A stretch of 64,000 nt of DNA, from assembly GCA_964530325.1 (NCBI GenBank), contig CAZHAX010000009.1, positions 56,462 through 120,461 on the forward strand. Direction: 5' to 3'. Numbering within the stretch: position 1 is the first letter of the stretch; every line of letters starts with the position of its first letter. A program made the position numbers and the translations under genes. The notes under the pieces are model-generated. The model did not search any database and was not told where the DNA came from. It saw only the letters and a program-made list of their open reading frames with translations. Below are positions 8,626 through 15,578 of the stretch, one piece after another. Source of the DNA: CAZHAX01 sp964530325 (lineage in GTDB: Bacteria > Chloroflexota > Anaerolineae > B4-G1).

Positions 8626-9411
8626 CTATGGCCCTGCACCTGGTCCCTCCGCATCCTTCCACATTGCCTTGAACCGCTGCACAAAGTAGTCGTACCACCT
8701 CCTGTCCCTCTCCGCGGTCAGCATGAATGCCGGCCTGCCGGCAACCGCTCCCTGGTAGGGGTACAACTCGACCGACAGCTGTCCGTCCGCGCGACCAGGG
8801 TTGACTGCGAGCAGGCTGACCGACGGGACGAAGTCCAGAGTTCTTCGCTCAATGGTGCCGCGCTTCCTACGCCCCGGGCCAGTGCTATCCGCCCTTACGT
8901 TCTTCAGCTGGTCAAGTAGGGACAGGCTCGCGCGGATCTGGGCCGCGTACATATCCGGGTCCGGCATGGTAGGACTGCTCTTGGATGCCACCCTGGCGGC
9001 CGGACTATCCGGATCGATCGCCAGAACTCTGATACTGCATCCATCTCTCAGCTTGTCCTCCAGGAGACCGTATTGCGAAGTAGTGATTGCACTGAGGGCC
9101 TTTCCGCTAATCCATATCTCCCGAGCATGCTCAAGGCGCTTCTCAAGCGGTGGTCGCCTGTCCTCGACCTTGAGGAAGGCGCCTGCCGGTGGGCTCTCCA
9201 GTGCCTTCAGTGTCTTCTCGATGCGGTCCAGGTAGCCAAGCTTCTCCAGCAGCGCATCGACTCCGAGGAATCCGAGCAGCAGAAGGGCGATGTTGTCTGA
9301 TGGGATTCCGAAGCGCTGGGGCACGCCGAAGGCGCTTAGCACCGCAACGGTGATCACGACCAAGGCGACGATGTTGTCCCGGCACACGAGCTTCCTGAGA
9401 AACTCCTTCAC
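8626..9411 (-). CDS. Membrane-anchored protein with PLD-like-fold cytoplasmic domain
   Basis: The GTG at 9411 is preceded by GGAGGG with a 6-base gap and gives 261 residues; longer frames upstream lack support. Two hydrophobic segments (about 14-30 and 40-55) are followed by a short helical linker (about 60-75) and a soluble domain. That domain opens with a helix ending in AREIWISGKALS, then a GCSIRVLAIDPD strand-turn near 124-134, and closes with ELYPYQG and YDYFVQRFKAMW. This resembles membrane-tethered domains related to the phospholipase-D fold (DUF5919-like), in which the catalytic HKD motif is usually missing; none is seen here. It probably sits at the inner face of the membrane. It is the first gene of the island operon, 206 bases ahead of the giant gene, and may act as sensor, anchor or effector for it. 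The family match is from memory and moderate. Confidence 0.65.
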   Translation of the reverse strand: MKEFLRKLVCRDNIVALVVITVAVLSAFGVPQRFGIPSDNIALLLLGFLGVDALLEKLGYLDRIEKTLKALESPPAGAFLKVEDRRPPLEKRLEHAREIWISGKALSAITTSQYGLLEDKLRDGCSIRVLAIDPDSPAARVASKSSPTMPDPDMYAAQIRASLSLLDQLKNVRADSTGPGRRKRGTIERRTLDFVPSVSLLAVNPGRADGQLSVELYPYQGAVAGRPAFMLTAERDRRWYDYFVQRFKAMWKDAEGPGAGP

Positions 9412-9858
9412 GGCTCGCCCTCCCTTCGTCCATCTGCGTCGGGACGCCTGCGCCATCGAGGCAACAGAGCCGCTTCTACGCCCTTCCATTCCAGGCAGCA
9501 GGCTGCCTCGCCAATCCGTCGCCAGCGGTGCGCGCAGCCTCTGGAAATCGGTCGTCCGCGCCCAGCCCGGAACAGCCCCGCGGTGGATGTAGCTGCGGGC
9601 ACCGGAGCACCCCGGGGCACGTGCAACCGGCCTGGCGCCCGCGAAGACGGCAGCAAGGCCTGGCACCGTAGGGGCGAACAGCGGGACGGCTCCTCGGGCT
9701 CGAACAGATCGCCCTGGAGAGGGGTTGGCCAAATGCAGGAGAACACCGACGCTATTCCACTCAGGCAGCCCTTCCCCTCATGCGCTTGCCCTGGCACACC
9801 TAGGGAGCCGAGCCGGCCCGTCCCTCCCCTTCTGGCCAGCCGGAGTTGGCCGGAAGAT

Positions 9859-9898
9859 GATTGCGCAAATGTATCATACCTTCCCGCTTTGCGCAATC
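9859..9898 (-). promoter_or_regulatory. Probable operator: two TTGCGCAA palindromes flanking a -10-like box
   Basis: Eleven-base arms GATTGCGCAAA (9859-9869) and TTTGCGCAATC (9888-9898) are perfect inverted repeats with an 18-base spacer. Each arm also contains the self-complementary octamer TTGCGCAA. On the minus strand the spacer carries TATGAT (9873-9878), a good -10 box, without a well-placed -35. The arrangement suggests that a dimeric or tetrameric repressor, or an activator, controls the island operon about 450 bases downstream. The centres of the octamers are 28 bases apart, close to whole helical turns. The cognate regulator is not in the window. Confidence 0.5.
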
Positions 9899-10326
9899 GC
9901 TTGGCTGGGCAGGCGCGTTCTCGACGTCACCCGGACTCAAGCAGCTTGAGGGCTGAGGCACAAGCGGGGACGACGGCGTCTTCGCGATACGCTGTGCCAT
10001 TCGGCCACAACAGCGTGTGACGGCAGCCGCCAGTGGCGTCACACTGCCCCGGACAGCGGCGCGTTCGGGCGGAGAGGGAATGGAATGACCAGTCGAGCTG
10101 CGGCGCCTCGCCCCGGACTGGTCAGTGCCTGGGCCCCATCTCGTCACATCTCAGCGCGACGTGCCTGACGCCGACCTTCTGTAGCCCGGTGAATCACCGG
10201 CAGGCACCAAGCAGCGAGTGGGCTACTACCGCTAGCTGTGGTACTGGGATGGGTGACTGACGGCGTGCCTGCAGCCGGAGGCGCTATGGAATCGCAGGTC
10301 GACGCGCGGCTGTTGAGGCCCTACAG

Positions 10327-10547
10327 CATTCTCAGTATCCTTGTAGGCCATTCTCACTATCTCCGACACCAAGCCGGGGCACTACCAGCATTCAAACTGC
10401 CCCGGCCGTCATTCAGGCGTAGCCGTTTGCGGCACGTCCAGCCTGTGATACCATTCTCGCTATCTTTGGCACCAAGGTATGGCATTCTCAGTATCTCTGA
10501 CACCCATTATCACTATCGTTGACGCTCTGCAACATCGCTATCAGACG
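10327..10547 (-). repeat. Right array of the ~22-base repeat (about six units)
   Basis: On the plus strand, CATTCTCA(C/G)TATCTC(T/C)GACACC-type units lie at 10327-10343, 10346-10370, 10450-10473, 10481-10504, 10505-10525 and 10533-10547; the outer units are more degenerate. On the minus strand each unit reads GGTGTCAGAGATA..GAGAATG, matching the left array at 921-1043. CCCTACA and TGTAGG flank the first two units, as they do in the left array. The units between 10346 and 10504 are the best conserved. Spacing is irregular. Confidence 0.65.
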
Positions 10548-10917
10548 GCCAGCGCAGACAGCAGGCCGCCCTGCTCCCAGCTGGGCGCATCAGCACAACC
10601 GGCTATGCTGTACCCACGCGCTCGACGCTGAACTGCCGGCCGGAGAAAACAGAGCCCTTCTGGTGCTGGAGGGAGTCCCGACGGTTCTGCCATGTCAGTG
10701 CCTGGCTCGACCTTGACGATGCGGCCACGTACTTGGAGCAGCCGCGGAGGGCGGGCTGGCAGCCCGCCCAACTAGAGCCCGCAACTCCCAGCCTGCTAGG
10801 CAGCGTTCTGCTATCAGCCGTGTGCTTCAGCTCAGGGGGATGCATATGCTGCCGCAGGGCCATGGTATCGACGTGCTGGCCAGCGACAGCAACAGCCGCC
10901 TCAGCTCGCCGCAGCAA

Positions 10918-10946
10918 TGGACATCCCATCCCACATGGGCTATAAT
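10918..10946 (+). promoter_or_regulatory. Sigma-70 promoter for hisS
   Basis: TGGACA (10918-10923), a 17-base spacer and a perfect TATAAT (10941-10946) lie just ahead of hisS. Transcription would start near 10953, leaving a leader of about 25 bases before the ATG at 10978. Confidence 0.75.
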
Positions 10947-10977
10947 ACCGGGCGTCCGATCCCGCGGAACCATCACC

Positions 10978-12243
10978 ATGCCTCGCTACCAGCGGCCAAC
11001 CGGAACCCAGGACGTGCTTCCTGACAGCCAGCGGTACTGGACGCACGTGCGTGCGCGCGCCGAGCGCCTGGCCCAGCTAGCGGGCTTCGAGCGTATCGAC
11101 GTGCCGATCTTCGAGAGCACCGACCTGTTCACGCGCAGCGTGGGCGAGGGGACGGACATCGTCGATAAGGAGATGTACTCCTTCACGGATCGCGGCGACC
11201 GGGAGTTGACCCTGCGCCCGGAGTTCACCGCCGGGGTCGTCCGGGCCTACATCGAGAACGGTATGCAGGTGCTCCCCCAGCCGGTGAAGCTGTACACCTT
11301 TGGGCCGATCTTCCGCTACGAGCGTCCCCAGGCAGGCAGATTCCGCCAGCACACCCAGTTCAACGTCGAGATTCTGGGCGAGATCGATCCTGTGGCGGAC
11401 CTGGAGATCATGCTCCTGGCCTGGTCCCTGTACGCTGACCTCGGCTTCCAGGACCTCGGCTTCCAGCTCAACTCCACCGGCTGCCCTGAGTGCAGGCCCG
11501 GCTACGTGGAGGCGCTCAGGCGGTACTACACTGAACACAGCGGCGAGATCTGCGACGACTGCCAGCGCCGGCTCGACCGTAACCCGCTACGCGTCCTCGA
11601 CTGCAAGACAGATCGCTGCCAGCCGGTCATCGCCGGCGCGCCTCCTATCCTGGACCACCTGTGCGGCGACTGTGCCGCCCACTTCGCTCAACTGCGTGAG
11701 TACCTCGACCTGCTCGGTCGCCAATACACCATCAATCACCGCCTCGTCCGCGGCCTTGACTACTACACCAAGACGGTCTTCGAGGTTTGGGCTGCCGGCA
11801 TCGGGGCTCAAAGCGCTGTCTGTGGCGGAGGCCGCTACGACGGGCTGGCCGAGATTCTCGGCGGCCCTCCTACGCCAGGCGTAGGATTCGGCTCCGGGCT
11901 CGAGCGGATCATCATGGCGATGGAGCACAACGAGATCGAGGTACCCGTTCTGCCCGCGCCGGACGTCTTCCTCGCCCATCTGGGCGCCGAGCCGCGCAAG
12001 CGAGCGGTGCAGCTGGCCCAGAAGCTGCGAGAGGCGGGAATCGGCACGTGGCTATCGTTCGGCGACCGCGGCCTCAAGTCCCAGCTTCGCGAGGCGAACA
12101 AGCGGGACGCGCGCTTCGCCGTCATCCTGGGCGAGGACGAGCTGGCTGCCGGGCGGGCGGCCGTCCGAGATATGAGGGACGGCACTCAATCGGATGTCGC
12201 TCTCGAAGAGATGGCGGACTGGTTGAGCCAGAGGGTTGGCTGA
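10978..12243 (+). CDS. hisS: Histidine--tRNA ligase
   Basis: A 421-residue class II aminoacyl-tRNA synthetase that charges tRNA-His in the cytoplasm. Visible motifs are TGTQDVLP at the N-terminus, the motif 2 arginine loop in FRYERPQAGRFRQ, the histidine-binding LVRGLDYYTKTVFE, and the GGGRYDGL and motif 3 GFGSGLERI segments, followed by the C-terminal anticodon-binding domain (about residues 330-421). Length is normal for bacterial HisRS. A longer in-frame ORF exists, but the ATG at 10978 gives the expected N-terminus and lies 25 bases after the predicted transcription start. A cluster of Cys residues (CPECRPG, CDDCQRR, CGDC) in the insertion domain is typical of many bacterial HisRS forms. 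NAD kinase follows after 23 bases, so the two are probably co-transcribed. Confidence 0.97.
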   Translation: MPRYQRPTGTQDVLPDSQRYWTHVRARAERLAQLAGFERIDVPIFESTDLFTRSVGEGTDIVDKEMYSFTDRGDRELTLRPEFTAGVVRAYIENGMQVLPQPVKLYTFGPIFRYERPQAGRFRQHTQFNVEILGEIDPVADLEIMLLAWSLYADLGFQDLGFQLNSTGCPECRPGYVEALRRYYTEHSGEICDDCQRRLDRNPLRVLDCKTDRCQPVIAGAPPILDHLCGDCAAHFAQLREYLDLLGRQYTINHRLVRGLDYYTKTVFEVWAAGIGAQSAVCGGGRYDGLAEILGGPPTPGVGFGSGLERIIMAMEHNEIEVPVLPAPDVFLAHLGAEPRKRAVQLAQKLREAGIGTWLSFGDRGLKSQLREANKRDARFAVILGEDELAAGRAAVRDMRDGTQSDVALEEMADWLSQRVG

Positions 12244-12266
12244 AGGCAATTGGAGATTGACGGCGC

Positions 12267-13100
12267 GTGAAGCAGATCTGCGTAGTCTATAACCCCAGGA
12301 TCCCTCAGGCCGCTCCGCTCGCTGAAGAGGTGGCGCGCTGGCTCGAGGCCAAGAAGCTCAAGGTGTCCTTGGGCAGCACGGAGGAGCCTTCGCCCAAGCC
12401 TCCGGTCAAGGACTGCGATCTGCTGCTCGTCCTCGGCGGCGACGGGTCCATCCTGCGCACCGCGCATGCAGCGGCCGCACACCAGGCGCCGATCCTGGGA
12501 GTCAACCTGGGGCGCGTCGGCTTCCTGGCGGAGGCCCGGCCCGAGAACTGGCAGGATGTGGTCTCCAGCGTGCTCGACGGCAGGCACTGGGTCGAGGAGC
12601 GGATGATGCTCCGGGTCACCGTCAGGCGCGGGAGCAAGGTCGTCGCGCAGGAGGACGCGCTCAACGACGCAGTCGTGGGGCGCGGGACCCAGGCTCGCAT
12701 TATCCGGCTGCGCGTAGAGATCGACGGTCAGCCGATGACCGAGTATGCCGTCGACGGCATCGTCGGCGCCACAGCTACGGGAAGCACAGCTTACGCGCTG
12801 GCGGCGGGCGGTCCGATCCTATCTCCTGAGGCACGGAGTATCGTCCTCGTGCCTGTGGCGCCTCACCTCTGTGCGCCATGGCCCCTCGTTCTCGCAGAGG
12901 GATCGCGGATCCTAATAGCGCCCACCGACGGCCGCGAGGCAGCGCTGACAGTCGACGGAGATCGTCCTTTCGAGCTGTCCCCTTCGGACTCGGTCCTTGT
13001 CGAGACCAGCCCACTAACGACCCGCTTCGCCCGCGTGCAGGAGAAGGAGTACTTCCACCGGACCCTCATGGCCCGCCTTGTCGCGCGCAGGCCGGATTGA
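12267..13100 (+). CDS. nadK: NAD kinase (ATP/polyphosphate-NAD kinase)
   Basis: A 277-residue cytoplasmic enzyme that phosphorylates NAD to NADP. The family hallmark GGDGS is at residues 57-61 with the following NLGRVGFLAE helix-strand. The NAD-binding segments NDAVVGRG and VDGIVGATATGSTAYALAAGGPI are intact. The length matches the family. The start is GTG at 12267 (reading MKQICVVYNP), 23 bases after hisS, with a poor ribosome site. The downstream neighbours are a zinc-finger membrane protein and recN, an arrangement (nadK near recN) often seen in bacteria. Confidence 0.96.
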   Translation: MKQICVVYNPRIPQAAPLAEEVARWLEAKKLKVSLGSTEEPSPKPPVKDCDLLLVLGGDGSILRTAHAAAAHQAPILGVNLGRVGFLAEARPENWQDVVSSVLDGRHWVEERMMLRVTVRRGSKVVAQEDALNDAVVGRGTQARIIRLRVEIDGQPMTEYAVDGIVGATATGSTAYALAAGGPILSPEARSIVLVPVAPHLCAPWPLVLAEGSRILIAPTDGREAALTVDGDRPFELSPSDSVLVETSPLTTRFARVQEKEYFHRTLMARLVARRPD

Positions 13101-13130
13101 GCCGGCCGGACGTTTCTCGGAGCCATTACG

Positions 13131-13673
13131 ATGACAGAGCCCACCTTCTGTGCTACTCACCCCAACGTGGAGACGTACCTTCGCTGCAACCGCTGCGGCA
13201 AGCTGATCTGCCCCAAGTGCGCGGTGCGCACGGACGTCGGCTATCGTTGTCGCGACTGCATCAGCACCCAGCAGAAGGTGTTCTACACGGGCTTCCGGCC
13301 GACCTACTACGCCATCGCTGCCGCGGCCGCTCTGCCGCCGTCAGTCATCGCCGGCTGGCTTCTCCCCATCCTCGGCTGGTACAGCCTGATCCTCGGCCCG
13401 CTGGCCGGGGTCGGTATCGCCGAGCTTGCGCGATGGGCGATGGGCAGGCGGCGTGGGCCCTACACGTGGCTGGTCGTCTGCGGCTGCATAGTAGTCGGCT
13501 GGCTCATCGGCCTTCTGTTCACTGTCATCCCTGTTGTGTCGCAGATCGTGCTCGACCCTGCGGTGCCCCCTCTCCTTCTCGGCTGGCTGGGCTCCCAGCT
13601 GTGGGGCGCAATCTACGTCGTGGCGGCTGCCGGAGCAGCGTACGGCCGCTTGCGCCCGGGACGGCGCGTCTAG
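13131..13673 (+). CDS. B-box-type zinc-finger membrane protein
   Basis: A 180-residue protein of unknown role. The N-terminal 50 residues carry a compact set of metal ligands: CATH, CNRC, CPKC and CRDC, the pattern of short B-box-like zinc fingers fused to bacterial membrane proteins. Three or four hydrophobic segments follow (about 58-85, 100-125, 140-165), ending in a short basic tail. It starts at ATG 13131, 30 bases after nadK, and ends 10 bases before recN, so it is probably in the same operon. Zinc-finger/membrane fusions of this sort are common beside rhomboid or yip1-type genes, but no specific activity is known. No protease active-site motif is seen. Confidence 0.7.
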   Translation: MTEPTFCATHPNVETYLRCNRCGKLICPKCAVRTDVGYRCRDCISTQQKVFYTGFRPTYYAIAAAAALPPSVIAGWLLPILGWYSLILGPLAGVGIAELARWAMGRRRGPYTWLVVCGCIVVGWLIGLLFTVIPVVSQIVLDPAVPPLLLGWLGSQLWGAIYVVAAAGAAYGRLRPGRRV

Positions 13674-13683
13674 GAGGTCGAAG

Positions 13684-15492
13684 TTGCTGGCGGAGCTCAC
13701 CATACGCGATTTCGCCATCATCGACGAGCTCCAGCTGAGCCTGGCGCCCGGCTTCTCCGCCGTGACCGGTGAGACAGGAGCGGGCAAGTCTATCATCATC
13801 GATGCGGTGGAGCTCGTTCTCGGCGGCCGGGCAGACAGCACCGTCGTCCGCTCCGGTGCCGACCGAGCGATCGTCGAAGCTGCCTTCCGGCTGAGCACCC
13901 CTCGCCGCGCCGTGCTCGACTCCCTGCTCGAGCGTGAAGGTCTCGAGGGGGACGAGCCCGACGTTCTCCTGCTGGGCCGCGAGGTCCGCCTGGAGGGGCG
14001 CAACGTCTGCCGCGTCAACGGCCGCACCGTCACTCTAGCCCTCCTGCGCGAAGTGGCGGAGGGGCTGGTGGACATCCACGGCCAAAGCGAGCACCTTTCG
14101 CTCCTGCGCGTTCCCGAGCACGTCAACCTTCTCGACAGGTACGGTGAGCTTTGGCCACAGCGTCTGGAGCTGGCTGACGTCGTCGCTCGCGTGCGCACCG
14201 TGCGCCAGGAGCTGGCGGACCTGCTCCGCAGCGAGGAGGAGCTGCAGCGACGGGCGGACCTGCTCGAATTCCAGATCAAGGAGATTGAGGCTGCGGCGTT
14301 GGAGGCGGGCGAGGAGGAGAGCCTGCTCGAGGAGCGGCAACGGCTCAACAACGCAGAGCAGCTGGCCGAGCTGACTACCGAGGCTCTGGCCGCGCTCGAG
14401 CGCGGCGACGGAGAATCGATCCCCGCGCTCGACTTGCTGGGTAGCGCCGCGCGCGCGCTCGAGGGACTGGCCAAGCTGGACCCGACAATGGATCCGCAGC
14501 GCCGGGCCGCCGAAGAAGCCAGCTACCAGCTTGAGGAGCTGGCGCGTTCGCTTCGAGCCTATCAGGAACAGCTGGAGTTCAACCCCCGGCGGCTGCAAGA
14601 GGTAGAGGACCGTCTGGCTCTGATCCGTCGCCTGGAGCGCAAGCACGGCTCGACTATCGCCGACGTCCTTGCCTATGCGGACAAGGCAGCCCAGGAGCTG
14701 GACAATATCACCCACAGCGAGGAGAGGATTGAGGTCCTGCGCACCGAGCAGGACGAGCTGCTCGCAGAGGTGGGCCGCCTGGGACTGCAGCTCTCTCGCC
14801 TACGGCGGGACGCCGCCGAACGTCTGGCCGAAGGTATCGAGCGGGAGCTGCAGGACCTGCGTATGGAGGGCGCCCGCTTCGCGGTGGATTTCCACTGCCG
14901 GGCGGACCCGGAGGGCGCACCCATAGACCGCGCTCAAGCAGCAGAGTACGGTGTGGAGACGGCGATCTCCGCTATCGACCCGCCGCGGGTAGCCTTCGAC
15001 AGCAGCGGCATCGAACGAGTCGAGTTCCTCGTCTCCCCCAACCCGGGCGAGCCGCTCAAGCCGCTGGCCAAGACTGCCTCCGGTGGTGAGACCTCCCGCT
15101 TGATGCTTGCCCTCAAGGCTGTCCTCTCCCGCGCAGATGAGACCCCCACGCTCATCTTCGACGAGATCGACCAGGGCATCGGCGGCCGGGTTGGCGCAGA
15201 GGTAGGCGAGAAGCTGTGGGGGCTGGCGGCCGGGGCAGGCCCGGGCGGGCTCACTCACCAGGTACTCTGCGTTACCCACCTGCCTCAGCTGGCAGGATTC
15301 GGCGACGCCCACCTCCGCGTGGAGAAGGCCGTGCAGGGCGATCGGACGGTGACCCGGGTCAGCCCTCTCCAGGGCCAGAAGCGGGTTGAGGAGCTGGCAG
15401 TGATGTTGGGGGCGAGCGGAGAGGCAGCTTACCGGAGCGCGGAGGAGATCCTCGGACACGTGAGGGAGCGCAAGATGGCGCCCCGCGTCTAG
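13684..15492 (+). CDS. recN: DNA repair protein RecN
   Basis: A 602-residue SMC-like ATPase of double-strand-break repair. The N-terminus has LTIRDFAIIDELQL and the Walker A GETGAGKS. Long heptad-rich helical arms span roughly residues 150-480. The C-terminal head carries the ABC signature in TASGGETSRLMLALK, Walker B in TLIFDEIDQGIGG and the H-loop VTHLPQLA. I chose the TTG at 13684 because GGAGG sits 6 bases upstream and the protein then begins exactly at the conserved domain; a longer frame overlaps the preceding gene. RecN tethers broken DNA ends and helps load RecA. sbcC follows 86 bases later, so two SMC-type repair ATPases are adjacent. Confidence 0.95.
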   Translation: MLAELTIRDFAIIDELQLSLAPGFSAVTGETGAGKSIIIDAVELVLGGRADSTVVRSGADRAIVEAAFRLSTPRRAVLDSLLEREGLEGDEPDVLLLGREVRLEGRNVCRVNGRTVTLALLREVAEGLVDIHGQSEHLSLLRVPEHVNLLDRYGELWPQRLELADVVARVRTVRQELADLLRSEEELQRRADLLEFQIKEIEAAALEAGEEESLLEERQRLNNAEQLAELTTEALAALERGDGESIPALDLLGSAARALEGLAKLDPTMDPQRRAAEEASYQLEELARSLRAYQEQLEFNPRRLQEVEDRLALIRRLERKHGSTIADVLAYADKAAQELDNITHSEERIEVLRTEQDELLAEVGRLGLQLSRLRRDAAERLAEGIERELQDLRMEGARFAVDFHCRADPEGAPIDRAQAAEYGVETAISAIDPPRVAFDSSGIERVEFLVSPNPGEPLKPLAKTASGGETSRLMLALKAVLSRADETPTLIFDEIDQGIGGRVGAEVGEKLWGLAAGAGPGGLTHQVLCVTHLPQLAGFGDAHLRVEKAVQGDRTVTRVSPLQGQKRVEELAVMLGASGEAAYRSAEEILGHVRERKMAPRV

Positions 15493-15578
15493 CCTGAGCC
15501 GTTCCACGCAGCAGGCCGCCAGGTTCTCAACTCGGTTCCAGGTTTCTCCGGCCTATCAGGCAGCCACAGACGGACAAG

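Larger units (their letters stand above)
921..10547. mobile_element. Candidate accessory island bounded by inverted repeat arrays
   Basis: The segment between the left array (921-1043) and the right array (10327-10547) contains only the minus-strand operon for the PLD-like, 2108-residue and HD proteins, plus unassigned sequence. The coding DNA looks less GC-biased than the flanking housekeeping genes by eye (composition not computed). A ZIP gene lies on one side and hisS on the other. No integrase, transposase or tRNA attachment site is visible, so either the ends are relics of insertion sequences or mobilisation was in trans. The bounds are those of the repeats, not a proven element. Confidence 0.3.
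9412..10977. other. Long intergenic region with operator-like dyads, repeats and the hisS promoter
   Basis: About 1.57 kb without a convincing gene. From 9412 to about 9850 only low-quality frames are present, with a GTAGGGGCGAAC fragment near 9668 that echoes a sequence near 1152. At 9859-9898 are paired TTGCGCAA palindromes. At 10186-10200 is a 15-base near-perfect palindrome, CCGGTGA-A-TCACCGG. The right repeat array lies at 10327-10547 and the hisS promoter at 10918-10946. From 10550 to 10910 nothing was recognised. Confidence 0.5.

Noticed and set aside
9408..9896. A 162-residue minus-strand frame in the island's upstream gap.
   Set aside because: Arg/Gly/Pro/Cys-rich composition, no recognisable fold and overlap with the ribosome site of the PLD-like gene.
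10205..10260. A stretch resembling the 3' part of a 5S rRNA (GGTACTGGGATGGGTGAC).
   Set aside because: The upstream half has none of the conserved 5S sequence or pairing, so it is probably chance or a tiny relic.
10822..10977. N-terminal extension of hisS.
   Set aside because: It runs through the hisS promoter; the family start is at 10978.
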